A stretch of 64,000 nucleotides of DNA from Stereocaulon alpinum (GCA_018257865.1 JAEUBA010000113.1:18258-82257), one strand, 5' to 3'. Positions 12,706 to 24,910 are shown, counted from the first letter of the stretch. Notes: generated by a model not told the origin, from the sequence alone. Numbers and translations: made by a program.

Positions 12706-15700
12706 ATGAGCATGCAGTCGGATGATGAGGAAGAGCGGGGAGTTGGCCCACGCGGTTATATTCGACAGGAGCGTATGGATGAGAACGAAAGCCCGCCCGA
12801 CGAGATGAGCCACGGTACGGGGGAGACCACGCCTTCGAACGAGTTGGACAGCCATGGTCTACACAATGATGGTGAGGCCAAGACGGCGTACTACAATGCT
12901 GCGCATGAGAAGTCCCTCAGCCATGCAGAGGCAAAAATGTTCTACCAAAGACATCAGCTCGAAGAAGCAGAAGCACAAAGCCCCTTAGCTCGATCTAGAA
13001 CATACTCCACTACATTTGACGCTGACGGCGGCTTGAGTCGTACGACCAGCACGACATCGCGACGGAGTGGCCGTGGCTATGCTCACAGAGACCGGCCTTG
13101 GAGACTCAATACACCAGCCCCCGATCCAAGCTTACAATCGCCGGATATCAGCGGCATAGATCTTTCCGGTACCGAAGATGTTGGTCCCTTCGCCATTGAC
13201 CACACAGATGAAGATGAAGACGAAGACGCCAGGTACGGGACTAGGTTCGGCAGCGAGGTCGAAGACCACGCAGCGGCAGGCTCAGACATCTCTCCGGAGC
13301 TCAGCGCTATCTCCACCAATATCAGGAAAGTGCTGAACATAAGGCACAAGTACATTGATCTCTCGCTGCAAGGCCCCAATGACAACCCTAGGGATAGCTC
13401 AGCCTGGACAATCTATCCCCAACCCCCAAATCCCACCTGGGACGAGAACAAGAATCGCCCGATGGGTCAGACATCGGCCCCCAACAGTCTGAGCAATAGT
13501 AGAGTGTTACCAGAAGAATCCGCATGCTTACCGAACGGCGTCTACACCTCTTCATGGGACGACCTAGGCCCACAGCAACCGGCATCACCTACCGTGAAAC
13601 GAAGAAAAATGGGTCAAGACATAGGAGCGGACTTCGATATGAAGGATCTCGAACCATTACCTGGCAAGGATGAGCATTTGTCGTACAAACTCGACAACGG
13701 TAGCGTCTACCAAATCCTTGAGACATCACAGTCTGTTACGAACACCGGTCCCACGGTTAGAGTTCCAACCCTACGTGAATTCTACAAAGACATGAACGAA
13801 GTTCAACATGTGTCATCTGATGGACCTACGAAAAGCTTCGCTTATCGACAACTGGATATTCTAGAGGGCAAATTCCATCTCTATTTCCTGGTCAACTCCT
13901 ACCAGGAGACGGCAGACTGCAAGAGGGTCCCGCACAGAGATTTCTACAATGTCAGAAAAGTTGATACTCACGTCCACCATTCAGCGTGCATGAATCAGAA
14001 GCATCTACTGCGTTTCATCAAAAGCAAAATGAAGAAGTATCCGGATGAGAAGGTGATGTACCGAGACAACAAGCTCTTGACTCTCAAGCAGGTCTTCGAG
14101 AGCATAAATCTGAGCGCGTACGATCTGAGCATTGATACACTCGATATGCATGTATGCCACACCCCGAGCGCATGGCATCTATCTGAAGACTATCATACTA
14201 ACCTATGGGACAGGCTCACACTGACTCCTTCCATCGCTTTGACAAATTCAATCTCAAATACAACCCTATCGGAGAATCGAGGCTGAGAGAGATCTTTCTC
14301 AAAACAGATAATTACATACAAGGACGTTATCTCGCCGAGATAACAAAAGAGGTCATCGCCGACCTCGAATCTAGCAAGTACCAATTTGTGGAATGGCGGG
14401 TCTCCGTTTATGGTAGATCAGTCGACGAGTGGGACAAGCTTGCTGCATGGGTCATAGACCACAAATTAGTCTCGCACAACGTACGATGGCTCATTCAAAT
14501 TCCAAGGCTGTTCAGCATGTACAAAGCCAATGGTCAGATGGATAACTTCGAAGAAATCATAGTCAATATCTTCCGACCACTCTACGAAGTCACTCAAGAC
14601 CCAACCACTCACCCCAAGCTTCATGTCTTTTTGCAGCGTGTAGTTGGCTTTGACAGTGTTGACGACGAGAGCAAGATTGAGACTCGATTATATAGGAAGT
14701 ACCCTCCCCCAAGGGAATGGAACACCAAACAGAACCCGCCATATACCTACTGGATCTACCATCTTTTCGCCAACATGACTTCATTGAACAACTGGCGAAA
14801 GCGGCGAGGGTTTAGTACCTTCGTTCTTCGTCCCCATTGTGGCGAAGCTGGCGACGTAGACCATATTGCCGCTGCTGTTCTATGCTGTCACAGCATAAGT
14901 CATGGGCTTATGCTCAGGAAAGTCCCCCTGTTCCAGTACATCTTCTACTTGGACCAAATCGGCATTGCAATGTCACCTCTCAGCAACAATGCCCTTTTCC
15001 TCGCCTACGAAAGGAACCCTTTTTTGAAATACTTCAAACGCGGTCTCAACGTCTCTCTCTCAACGGATGATCCATTGCAATTTGCCTTCACTAAAGAACC
15101 CTTGATAGAAGAATACTCCGTCGCTGCTCAGATCTACCGACTCAGTGCAGTCGACATGTGCGAGCTAGCACACCACTCCGTTATCCAAAGCGGCTTCGAG
15201 CACCAATTAAAACAGCGCTGGCTAGGACCTGACTACAACCTCCCAGGCGTAAAAGGTAACAACGTGGCAAAGAGCAACGTCCCTAACATACGTGAGCAAT
15301 TCCGCTATGATACCTTGCAAGATGAACTCGACATGTAAGCTTAGCAATTCCACCCCCTTGTTGCTAAGAAGCATACGTACTGATGAATACCTACCGTATT
15401 CCAGGCTCGAAAGATACGCCTCCGCATCCACCACCCCCCAACTTCAAGCCCCCGCCTCGCCACGCCTAGCAATGCACTCATCCACCAACCTCCCCATCCG
15501 CAGTCCCAGAATCCCTTCCTCCAGCTCCAATATCGACGTCAAAGCCCTCGACGCTCAACGTACGCGCCAATCACCCTCTAAACCGCCCGCCCGCCCCTCC
15601 TCAATGATTTTCGAAGGTGCACCGCCTCAGCCACGGATCTTTCCGGGCGTGGTGCATGAGCGGACAAGGAGGGGGAGTATGAGGCAGGCTAGTACATCGG

Positions 15701-15858
15701 AGAAGGAAGGTGATGCTGGTGGGGTGCTGAGACCACTGCCGCGGGACCTAGAGGGGAAAACCGTGCATGAGGCTGTGGTTGAGGAGACTGGGGAGGTGGA
15801 AAACGGCAATGGAATAAGATCACGGGATGAAATTGGGGATGAAAGTGATACCCATTGA
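12706..15858 (+). CDS. amd1: AMP deaminase
   Basis: Converts AMP to IMP plus ammonia in the purine nucleotide cycle; cytosolic. Exons inferred: 12706-14151, 14214-15334, 15405-15858, giving 1,006 residues. The first ~330 residues are a low-complexity acidic/serine-rich regulatory region as in yeast Amd1. The catalytic TIM barrel begins with the zinc-binding THVHHS, continues through HAHTDSFHRFDKFN across the first intron, the glutamate/histidine motif HCGEAGDVDH, and the signature SLSTDDPLQF with the paired aspartates. The last exon encodes a serine/proline-rich tail beyond the barrel. Length is at the long end for fungal AMP deaminases because of the two disordered ends. The start was chosen as the first ATG after the splice-like CTCAG at 12681; ATG 12712 is an in-frame alternative. 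Confidence 0.95.
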
Positions 15859-16121
15859 TGGCGCATGATAGCTAGATGACGTTTTATGCGCTTGTAAATG
15901 AAGTCGGCCTTTAGAACTACGCCCAGGTCCTACTCGGTCGTTGGCCTTTCAAGAAGCAGTAGATCTAGGTTTAGGTGTGTGATTGATTATTTCGGTTGGT
16001 GCAAGCTCAAACTCTGAAGGTGTCTAGTATCTATTGTTGCTTGGGCTTTGGTTATTATCACGCCACATAATCCCGATTGTACAAAGCTTGACAATCCAGC
16101 AATCAATATTATGCGGCAAGG

Positions 16122-18809
16122 CTAATCGTCCTCAATATCATCGTCGCTGAGATACAGCTTTCCCACTTCTTCCTCGACCGGGACTAGTGTCGTGTTTGCA
16201 TCCTGCCCTCCTTGTCCAGCACCTTGCCCTATAACTGCCCTTGAAGCTGTTCTCTCAGACTTGCCGTCTGCAGGACGATCAGTCGTCCACTCCCTGGCGA
16301 GAGCTGTATCATCGACGTTGTCTTCGTCCGAACCCTCTTCTGTTGGACCACCGATGCCATGAAATTGTGTGATCTTCTCCAATTCATTGAGACGCGTCAA
16401 TGCAGGGTTGCGCTGCTCGACTTTTGTGATGTAAGGGAGGCGCTCAAGGATGAGTTCAGCCTTGGTGCAGTTGAGGCTCGTTCTCATAGGTTCAGTAGCT
16501 TCATGTCCATCGGAATCTGCTGGTACGGTTATAATTTCTTTCGAGTTCGAGGTAATGAAATGGCGACCTGCGCTATGAAGCGGACTCCCCGAAGACATGA
16601 CGCCAACTCTAAACCGGTCGGTCCACATACCGACTAATCCATCGATCTCTTCCATCTGCCTTGACAGCCTCGCAGACATGGGATAGAACATCTTGTATGT
16701 ATCATTCATTCTCCCACTTTTCCCAGTGATGGGATGAGCACGTCGCTTCACAGGATCAGGCAACGCAAAGAGCAAACCCCGTACTGCAAGCTGGAAGCAG
16801 ATTTCATTTTGCCTTAGGGAATCAGATGCTGTACCTTGGTATGAGTGGCCTCCCAAGTCTCCCCCGGAGCCAAATCGACCGGCCCAAGGTGAAGCTAGTA
16901 GGTCGCTATCGGAGAGAGCATCTAGGCAGCCGTTGAGAGCTTCTGTGAAGTGAGAGCCTTCGCACGAGAGGACGTAGTTCTCATGTAATGCAGCCACGAA
17001 TGTACCTGTGTCTGTACCAGTCTCGTCGATGAGCTGATTAGCGGAGACCTGAGAGACTCTCGATCTGACATGCTCCGACATATGATCCGGTGGCTGAGGT
17101 AGAGGTTCGTCGTCCTCAAAGTCATCGCGCTTATTATATACCACCTTCCCCACGGCATGAAACAGACCGAGACTAGACTCCCTCTGTGTAATCATCTCCA
17201 ACGACGCACTTTCCATTTTCGTTAGTGCATACGAGGCATTGACTCCCTTCTTGGCCCTGGAGGCTACTCTACCACCCCAATCATCGCCATCCAGCCCTCG
17301 AAGACAGAGAAACTCTAAGGAGCCGATAGCGCTACGGACATCCCCGACTTCGGCTAATCTTTTGAGAGCAGAGGGACCAGGTATCCTGCGCCGGCCAGAC
17401 TGCCTAGCCTCTTTCTGGACAACAAGACTAAGAGCTTTGATGAGATATGTCGAAGCAACAGGGTTGTAATCGATTACTGTCACACCCGGGTGGCCTAGGA
17501 TCTCAGAGCCTAGAAGCCTGTGCGCTGTAAAGCTATCGCTAGCAGCTGTGGTAGTGGTCAGGCGTGTCTCAGTGATTATCATGACCACAGGTGTGACACT
17601 GCCGCCGAATCCTGTTTGCTTCGCGTACACGGCTTCCATGGAAGGCGTGTTGATGGCCAAATACTCAAGGATACTTGAGCGAAATGATCGAAGTGCGCTG
17701 GAAGTGCTCAGAAACGTATTGGGGAACTCTTCAAGCAGTATGACCTTCCGACTTGTAAGATCGGCATTTGTCGTAGCGTTTGGTGATGGTATCGCATGCT
17801 CGGTGCCAGTACTGTCCGTCAACGAGAGCGCCCCAAACTTACCACTACGGCCAAGGAATTCCTCAAAACGGGCGGACATAGAAAAGTAGCCCTCAGACGA
17901 GTACTCTGAACCCACTGGGTTTCTCCATTCAGAGATGTCCAGGTCCATAGCTCTAGCCAGTGTAGATATCGTAGCAGTCTTGCCCACGCCAGACGGACCC
18001 CTCAGGATCAAAAGTCTCCTCCTATCCCGACTTCTGAACGCATTCTCCACCCAGCTGCGTACGTCTGCCACCTTCCTCTTATGCACCGCTAGCTCTTCAA
18101 GGTCGCTAGGACCGAATCTCTCGGCCCACGGTCTCGAATCCAGGTCCTTTGGTGCGGCCACCGCTGCAGTTGACATGTCCTTGCTTTTGCCCATAGCACT
18201 GCCAGCGATCTTGAATCTCTGGCTCCCGGCCGGGAGCTTCTGGGCCTGCGTTGCAGCAGGTACATTATGTGTCGAGGCAAACGGTGCCTTCCGACGATCA
18301 AGCACCAAATGTGCGGTATCTTGTAGTCCCCGTAGCTCATCCGCGTCCTCTATGGGTGAGTCGTCTTCTATCACATCCTCCTCTTCATCTTCAATGCCCA
18401 GTGTCTCGACCTTGGGCGATTCCCTCTTAGCTTGTCTCTGGCCATTCACTTGCTGGCTGTGATTTGCATTACCAAAGAATGAAGAGATTGGCTTTGACGG
18501 CTGCTTCGTCGCGGGCTTTGCTGTGAGCTTTGATCGATGCGCGGGCTTCTTGGGCGAAGGATCAGGGCTTGAATGTGTGACCGTGGATTTCTTCACCTTA
18601 GAGCTGTTATCCGTAGGCTTCTTTCGAGGTCTGGAGGGAAGAGACCGTTTGTTGGCGTTCATTTGTTTCGAAGTCGCTTTTGTTCCAGCTTCTTCATTCC
18701 TAGTGATTTTAACCTCGAGCGCCTGTTCTGCTGGAGATGCCCAATCCTCGTCATCGTCTGAGCTAAGAACAACCAGCCTCTTCTGTCTCTTCGCTGGCGG
18801 CGGAGCCAT
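16122..18809 (-). CDS. rad17: Checkpoint clamp loader RAD17 (Rad24-type)
   Basis: Nuclear AAA+ protein that, with Rfc2-5, loads the 9-1-1 clamp at damaged DNA and starts the ATR/Mec1 checkpoint. A single exon of 895 residues. The first 220 residues are basic and disordered with nuclear-localisation-type patches. The conserved core starts with RPWAERFGPSDLEELAVHKRKV; Walker A is GPSGVGKT at residues 271-278 and Walker B is VILLEEFPN at 356-364, the FPN variant being typical of Rad17. An ISSFF element at 108-112 resembles a PCNA-binding box without the leading glutamine. The C-terminus is acidic (LYLSDDDIEDD), as in other Rad17 proteins. Convergent with AMP deaminase, 263 bases apart. Confidence 0.95.
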   Translation of the reverse strand: MAPPPAKRQKRLVVLSSDDDEDWASPAEQALEVKITRNEEAGTKATSKQMNANKRSLPSRPRKKPTDNSSKVKKSTVTHSSPDPSPKKPAHRSKLTAKPATKQPSKPISSFFGNANHSQQVNGQRQAKRESPKVETLGIEDEEEDVIEDDSPIEDADELRGLQDTAHLVLDRRKAPFASTHNVPAATQAQKLPAGSQRFKIAGSAMGKSKDMSTAAVAAPKDLDSRPWAERFGPSDLEELAVHKRKVADVRSWVENAFRSRDRRRLLILRGPSGVGKTATISTLARAMDLDISEWRNPVGSEYSSEGYFSMSARFEEFLGRSGKFGALSLTDSTGTEHAIPSPNATTNADLTSRKVILLEEFPNTFLSTSSALRSFRSSILEYLAINTPSMEAVYAKQTGFGGSVTPVVMIITETRLTTTTAASDSFTAHRLLGSEILGHPGVTVIDYNPVASTYLIKALSLVVQKEARQSGRRRIPGPSALKRLAEVGDVRSAIGSLEFLCLRGLDGDDWGGRVASRAKKGVNASYALTKMESASLEMITQRESSLGLFHAVGKVVYNKRDDFEDDEPLPQPPDHMSEHVRSRVSQVSANQLIDETGTDTGTFVAALHENYVLSCEGSHFTEALNGCLDALSDSDLLASPWAGRFGSGGDLGGHSYQGTASDSLRQNEICFQLAVRGLLFALPDPVKRRAHPITGKSGRMNDTYKMFYPMSARLSRQMEEIDGLVGMWTDRFRVGVMSSGSPLHSAGRHFITSNSKEIITVPADSDGHEATEPMRTSLNCTKAELILERLPYITKVEQRNPALTRLNELEKITQFHGIGGPTEEGSDEDNVDDTALAREWTTDRPADGKSERTASRAVIGQGAGQGGQDANTTLVPVEEEVGKLYLSDDDIEDD

Positions 18810-19391
18810 TCCAGATATGGGAGGTTACATTGGGGCGTGAAAATGTAGATCTTATGTCCCTCCCCATGTTTACTATTACTGGAGACTCATGTCCTGTGGG
18901 AAATCTCATTGAAAGACACAGAGAAGGCAGCATCAATACGTTAGGGAGGCATGTTGACGGGTCTGTTTTCAAAGTGTTATGATGCATGTATTCAAACCTA
19001 GAATAGCTAGCCTCACGTCTTAGCAAGTGGCTGTAAACTTTCTACGAAGTTCGGTCCGCCACACGCGACTACAGGATCGCAACAGAAGAGACGAATCTAC
19101 TCGCTAGCCTCTTCCTAGTCAACCAAGGGACACGGGGTAGGAAGTTGGAAAATCGCACCATTATCTCACTCCATTGATTGCACTAGCTATGGAACACTAT
19201 CTTGTTTGTTGACAAGCAGCTAGTAGCTTATGAAGATACACATGAAAGCTTCTCCGCCTCGTTCTGATCTTGAGGATCTCGAAGATTCGACCGCTAGTCA
19301 TGACTGCTCCTTCTCCCAATCTGGGCACTTCTTTATCTTGACCTCATCGACGATTTTTGGAGATGTATTGCTTGCCCTCGTAAGCTGCCTC
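18810..19391. other. Intergenic stretch, rad17 promoter side
   Basis: 582 bases between the start of rad17 and the stop of the KH-like gene, both minus strand. Presumably carries the rad17 promoter and the terminator of its neighbour. No recognisable coding sequence or repeat. Confidence 0.55.
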
Positions 19392-22300
19392 TTACCAATA
19401 TGGTCCTCCCTCTGTAGGCTTCGAGCTTGTCTGGTGGCTTGTCTGATAGCTTGTTGTCTGGCCCTTCGATCCTGAACTACCCTTCACACCCCTGTTTAGA
19501 AAGCCGACGTTGTCAATGTTGGTCACGATCTCGTGGGCTAACGAATACAGATCACGGACTACACCTCTGTTGATTATCGTATGTGGACCCCATTTGGCTA
19601 CCTCGCCGAGCTCTAGTGTATCGTTAACTCCCAATGTCTCACCTGCGCTGATAGATGCAATGGACGCTTCCCACCACAGTCGACCTGCGTCAATCATCTC
19701 TTTTGACTCTTTGATCGTGCCCTGGTACTCATTCTCATTCCGAGACACGTGAAGGTCTTGTACTTCGCAAAGCTGAAGTAAGAGGTCCGCATAGACTTTT
19801 GAGGAATACGACGTCTTTCGTCGAAGTGTAATTGACGTGATTACGAGCTCTTGGTCACTTGTCTGGGTTGATAGATCGAGGCCTGTGCCGCCTTGTGAAA
19901 CGAAAATTTTCATGTTGCTAATGATGGCATCCACTTGTTTTTGGAATCTATTCGAGTACAGTCCACTTGTTGTTAGTCGAAGGCTCGCATCCCAGACTCG
20001 CTTTGGAAAGTGGAAGTCCAGAGATCCAATCAGAACCTTAGGGCCATGGATTTCAAAGGTTCCGTCTTCGTCAAGGTTGATAGTGACTTGATCACCATGC
20101 TTTGTTCTACACTTGTAGACGTAGGTGACGTTACGAAGGATGAATTCCGGATCAAAGATTCTACGACCTTGGGAAAGACGAATGTCGAGGATAGACTCTA
20201 CATCAACAAGAGACGTTGTAAGTCTCAGGGTGAATATGGTTTCGAGCTTGTTCGTGTTTGTATCAGTCTTCTCTGGAAACGCAGATGACCATTCCGGAAG
20301 GCTGAACGGTTTCGCCTTGAATTCCTTAGAACCAGTCTCATGGTTTATGAGTAGCCTTCCAATTCCCATTTCAAATGTAATGGGGCCGCGACGAGGTAGT
20401 GCTAGTGCTAACAGCTGCCTCGATACTTCTTCGAACTTCTGACTCCGCGCCGCGTTGCCTCCTACTAATCCACGCGAAGGCGCTTTCTGACCCATAGTGC
20501 GTTTTAGACTTTGAGGCTTGGGCTTCCCCGAGTTGTGATGCTCTTGTGGCATTGTCGTATCTACGAGGGCACCTGCTCTGCCTCGAACAACGGGCCGACC
20601 CTCCCAGCCGAATTCAGTGGGCTTCGGCGCCGGGGGCGGAGAAGGTGGCATATATGGAGGAGTGATCTCTGGGAGAGCTGCTTGCAATTGAAGTTCCGGC
20701 CGATCTCGGACAAGCGTTGACTGGTTCTCTTTGCCTGATGCCCTTTGCAAGAATAATTCCGAGGCTGCCATTGGTTGCCTTGCTGTACCTGCTACTGTTT
20801 GCAATGATGGCTCTCCATATCCACATTTCTCTAGTGGCTTTTCTAACGGCTTTGTCTCTAAAAGGGCTGTTTGAGTTGGCACGAGTTCAAAAAGCCCGTG
20901 GACCGCCTGATATTGACCCTCTCGGTCTAATGCTACTTGGAGCGAATGTGCTTTTGTTGGTTGCTCCGCAACCACCACCGATGCCCAGGCATTACCTGAT
21001 GCTGTATGATAAGGTGGATTGATCGCTGCCAGGTTCGCTGGTGGCGTAGGAGGAGAGTCGACATTTGGGAGAGCTTCCCGGGACACCGCAAATTCGGACA
21101 AGTCTTGGACCGATATCGCCTGATCCTCTCTCGCCAATGGCGTTCGCTGCAACGGCTGATCCAATGGTTGGTTGCTGACGTCCTTTCCCTCCGCAGGGCT
21201 GCGGGTGGATGTTGGGGACTTGGGAACCGTAGCGTGAATTGGGTCATTGACTACGTTCTCCGCAGATGTTTCAGCCTTGGCAAGTGCAGCCTTTCCACGT
21301 CCTTTGACTACTCGAACTCTCTTCGTGTTTGGTTTCTGGATAGGCATCGGCTCGAGGGGTTCTTTGTAAATTACTGTAGTCGTGGTATTCGGTTTCGCAC
21401 TTGGGCCCGATTGCCCTTCTGCCACCAGATCCGGTTGGAAAGGATGCGCGAACTCGGCTGCAGTAGCAACATTTGAGACCCATGCCGTCGTTGGTGTTAC
21501 CAGTGCGTCTGTTAGCATTGTGTTCAATATTGTGCTCGGAATCAGATGTTGACCTCGATCGGCTCCGAAGAACTTGAAAGGGCGACCTTTCCAGGGAGAG
21601 ACGGCACCCTTGCTAGGTTCCTTGATACGTTTCTGTTGAACAGGAATACGACATCCGTTCTTGATGATTGAGACAACCAGTGCATTTTGGATTGACTTGA
21701 AGATAGGCGAATCGGGTGATAGAAGCGTGGTTTGACAGCGGCGATCACCTGTGTCTTTGAGAGCCCTCATCTCCAGCTGAAAGGATGGCTCACCTTCCAC
21801 GACTGGAAAGCTGAAAATGCGAGGAAAGCTCTTTTGGTCGATCTGTACAGTTAGCAGTAGGTTGTTGATTTGGAGCGGAGTTCAGCAACTCACTGCGACC
21901 TTGTCCATGACACCAAGCTTTGAGATCGCTCTCCCAACATCTCCCTCGTTATCTCCTTTTACTTCTAGCTCTGAGACCAGTTCATTCGCCCAGTCGATAC
22001 GACAAAAGCATAGGCTACCAATTTGTTGAATTACATCGTCACTGATCTTTGAGCCAATCGCTCTACCGCTCTGATCAGGTACCCAAGTGTGATTGACTGT
22101 CTCATGTTCAATGAGAAGGCCCTTGTTTTCTGTGCTGGAAGAACACTCGTTGATGATATGGCTGTTGATAGGGTTGCCGTTCATGAGTCTAAGAGGCTGC
22201 GTGACCAATTCTGCCAAATCTTTCATCTCTGGGGTTGGAACGGAGACGGTGCCCTTCTTTCTGGTGACTTTGACATCCTACGGGAATATGCGTTGGGTTG

Positions 22301-22697
22301 GACCTGGTGAAAAAGTGAAGGTACTTACCTCGAATATCTCGGGCGCCTTGTCACACTCCATGTCAATGAATCCTTTTACAAGATTGATGAATTTGAACAA
22401 TGATGTATCGTCACTCTTCGGACAAGATATGGTATAATAGCCATCACGAAATTCACAGCTAACATTTGGAGCTGCTATGGTGCTGCATTGGGAGAATAAC
22501 ATAAGCACCTACTACTCTGTGAATGGGAGAGTACGTACCTAAATGCTCTAATAATCTCGTCTGTCTACGTGGGATGTTAGTCTCCGTAGGAACGCATGGT
22601 GAGTGCATTGGCTCACCGCAGCAATACTGAAATTGTAAAGTGACCCAAACACATGGGTGACACCCTCTTGTGCCGTTTTGGTACTTTCTTGTGCCAT
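19392..22697 (-). CDS. Conserved fungal protein of unknown function with a KH-like segment
   Basis: Not recognised as a named gene. Five exons inferred: 22697-22617, 22564-22539 (26 nt), 22482-22329, 22277-21894, 21842-19392; phases close and give 1,031 residues. Residues about 120-210 (VNHTWVPDQSG ... RIDWANELVSELEVKGD ... GRAISKLGVMDKVA) have the alternating strand/helix pattern of a KH RNA-binding fold ending in the usual xVxGD turn. A low-complexity middle follows. A compact C-terminal domain from about 600 (LALPRRGPITFEMGIGRLL ... RRKTSYSSKVYADLLLQL) ends in a Ser/Thr/Gln-rich tail. I associate such C-terminal domains with a fungal DUF (perhaps DUF7905), from memory only. The start ATG is supported by in-frame joining through the tiny second exon. 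Confidence 0.72.
22539..22564 (-). other. 26-nt micro-exon of the KH-like gene
   Basis: Flanked by a TAG acceptor (22567-22565) and a GTACGT donor (22538-22533). Including it keeps one frame from exon 1 (ending at 22617) to exon 3 (starting at 22482). The more obvious acceptor four bases downstream (CAG) gives an immediate stop, so frame decides the boundary. Confidence 0.65.
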
Positions 22698-23764
22698 TCT
22701 GGCACTGAGTAATGATGATGACTTGCGCTCACTGAGCAGTCTTTAATGTCCTAGGACATCGGAAAAGGTAATCGACAGATGTAATCTGATGGTGTTTGAC
22801 TGGTGAGGAATGTTCTGGAGGCGGAAAAGTGATAAACAGATCGCCGCTAGCCGCGTTCCGAGGAAGCAAACGAGGAAGGCGCGCAGCACATTATAAAGGA
22901 ATCTGGGTAAGTGCTTCCCCTAAAGGCATAACACCCGATCCATATGGACCTCGCCGCCTTATCTGATTCCAATCTGCTCCACTAAATAGTCGTTCACCAC
23001 ACGAGATAAAGTATCTATAGACATGAGTATTTGCAGATATGATTGGGAACCTGCATTGGCTCACTGAATTCGGATGAAAGTTCTAGGGGCCACAAACAAG
23101 TGTGGTGCTTCTTGTAGAGAGCTAAGCTGAGTGGCTCATCTCGACAGGTGAGGGAAGACCTGCATTCTAGGAACCAAATCTTCGGGTTTCGCTCTCCCCG
23201 AGACCTGTTTGTACTACCTGACCTGGTATACTTCACATGAAGGCCCATACCCTTCTTACCACTGTGATGTAAACACTCGCCACCTGATCTCGACCAGCTA
23301 CAATCCTGCGAGGTCGCTCAGACGCCACGCGCTCATGCAGCCATGATGTATCAGGCTACGAACGCGTGGGATATAGGGAGCATAAGACTAAGAAGCCGCC
23401 GCTGTAAGACTCAGTCTGATGAGGTGACGAACGCTTCACAAAGAGGGGGTAGTACTTGGTCTCAAGGTTCCCGATGCTTCGGCGTTTCAAAGCTATCGAG
23501 CAACTTGACAGACTTGGTAAAGGCGAGATAAGAAGATGCGTTCACGGCATGGTAATGAGCATAGTAGTAGCAGCCAAGGCCAAGGCTATGATTGTGCAAT
23601 TGCGTTTTCACGGCGTCATAAGAAAAGAGGATGCGTTACCACACACAGCGTAGCCCCATGAATACCTGTCTCTCATATCCCGTACACCCTGACACCATAG
23701 CCATGCATCAAGGGTATCATCGAACTGTCTATCCCAATGCTCCGAACAACGATGCTGCAATCCC
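22698..23764. other. Intergenic stretch, no gene recognised
   Basis: 1,067 bases between two minus-strand genes. It should hold the promoter of the KH-like gene and the 3' flank of the She3-like gene. Short ORFs here show no domain and no conserved-looking composition. Confidence 0.55.
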
Positions 23765-24910
23765 TTACTCCGCATCCCGTATGTTATTTTTCAAGTTGAC
23801 CACGTACTTCATCTGGCCCAACAAAGCCTCCATCTGCCTCAGCGTCCGATCATGCGTCGACTCGTTCTGCTCGGCCCTTTGGCGGATTCCTTGGACGCCA
23901 GACTCCTGCTCCGCTTTGTATGCCTGAAAGTCTGACGAGAGTCTGTCCTTGGCCTTGCGAGTTTTGTCCCCCTCCTGCCTCAGCTGCTCCATGATGACTT
24001 CAAGCTGGGCTAGCTTCTCTCTGTCAGAGTCGATTGCTCGTCGAAGGTCCTTAAGATCATTCTTGAGCTTTTGCGACTGCCGTTCGTATTTGTCCTCCAT
24101 GCTCCTCCAAGACTTTAAAAGCGCTTCGTACTGGCTGTTCGAACGCTTGGCGTGTTCCTTGTCTTCCGCAGCCTCCCTGCGTAACTTCTCCACCATCTCA
24201 TCCCGCTCTCTTCTACTCTCTCGGGTCTCCCGCTCGGCCTTTTCTCTCCTTGATCGCTCTGCCTCTAAATCTGCTCGTAGCTCCTCAATCCTCCGGTCCT
24301 TCTTGGCCAAGAAGCTTTTGTCGGCTTCATGTATTGATACCAAATTCGCATTTGACATCTGCAGGCCTTCCAAAGCTGACCTTGCCGACTCGCTCCGTTT
24401 AACCTCCTCTTCCAGCTTAACTGTAGCGAGCTTCTTCTCTCGTTGGAGGCGATCATTGTCACCCATCAGCTTCTCTATGACCCTCCCAGACTTCCCTGTC
24501 CCCGCCCTTCCTACTGCAGAAGACCATGGTATGTTTCCTTGCTCAGAGGAGGGGGTAGCTGAGCCGGATAGGAGATGGGGAGAGTTGAGAGAAAGGTCCA
24601 CATCTGAAGGCAGCGGCGGCGAAGAAATTCGACTGAGATTGCCTGGCTGTTGCCGCGTCGGTGTATGCTGACCATTGGGTTGGATATTGTTCTCGGACTT
24701 GGATGATAGGGGGTTGCCATTTGGCTGTTCTGGTGTAGGGGAATCGGAGAAGAAGTGGTTGAGCGCCATTGTTGGCGAGAAGAGCTCGTCGAGTTGTAGC
24801 CTTGGTGCTTCTGCAGCTGTGTGAGTCCGACGTTGAAGGTCTTTGCGGAGTGCCATGGTCGGTAGAACACCGGCGCTTGGATGCAGAGTTGTACAGGGTA
24901 GTGAATTCAT
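23765..24910 (-). CDS. she3: She3-type coiled-coil protein (SWI5-dependent HO expression protein 3 family)
   Basis: She3 family members are cytoplasmic adaptors that link myosin to transported mRNA in yeast; in filamentous fungi the role is largely inferred by homology. Single exon, 381 residues if the ATG at 24910 is used; ATGs at 24856 and 24766 are in-frame alternatives. A low-complexity N-terminal part is followed by GNIPWSSAVGRAGTGKSGRVIEKLM, which I recognise as the family's conserved entry block, and then about 220 residues of continuous heptad-rich, charged coiled coil to the C-terminus. No RNA-binding motif can be seen. An upstream exon cannot be excluded because the N-terminus looks poorly conserved. 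Confidence 0.75.
   Translation of the reverse strand: MNSLPCTTLHPSAGVLPTMALRKDLQRRTHTAAEAPRLQLDELFSPTMALNHFFSDSPTPEQPNGNPLSSKSENNIQPNGQHTPTRQQPGNLSRISSPPLPSDVDLSLNSPHLLSGSATPSSEQGNIPWSSAVGRAGTGKSGRVIEKLMGDNDRLQREKKLATVKLEEEVKRSESARSALEGLQMSNANLVSIHEADKSFLAKKDRRIEELRADLEAERSRREKAERETRESRRERDEMVEKLRREAAEDKEHAKRSNSQYEALLKSWRSMEDKYERQSQKLKNDLKDLRRAIDSDREKLAQLEVIMEQLRQEGDKTRKAKDRLSSDFQAYKAEQESGVQGIRQRAEQNESTHDRTLRQMEALLGQMKYVVNLKNNIRDAE

Noticed and set aside
17935..18462. A 175-codon ORF opposite rad17
   Set aside because: Antisense shadow of the conserved ATPase region; no independent features.
23949..24671. A 240-codon plus-strand ORF opposite the She3-like gene
   Set aside because: It is the antisense shadow of a coiled-coil gene: Glu/Lys/Arg-rich coding sequence read backwards gives Ser/Leu-rich frames without stops. 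No domain is visible.
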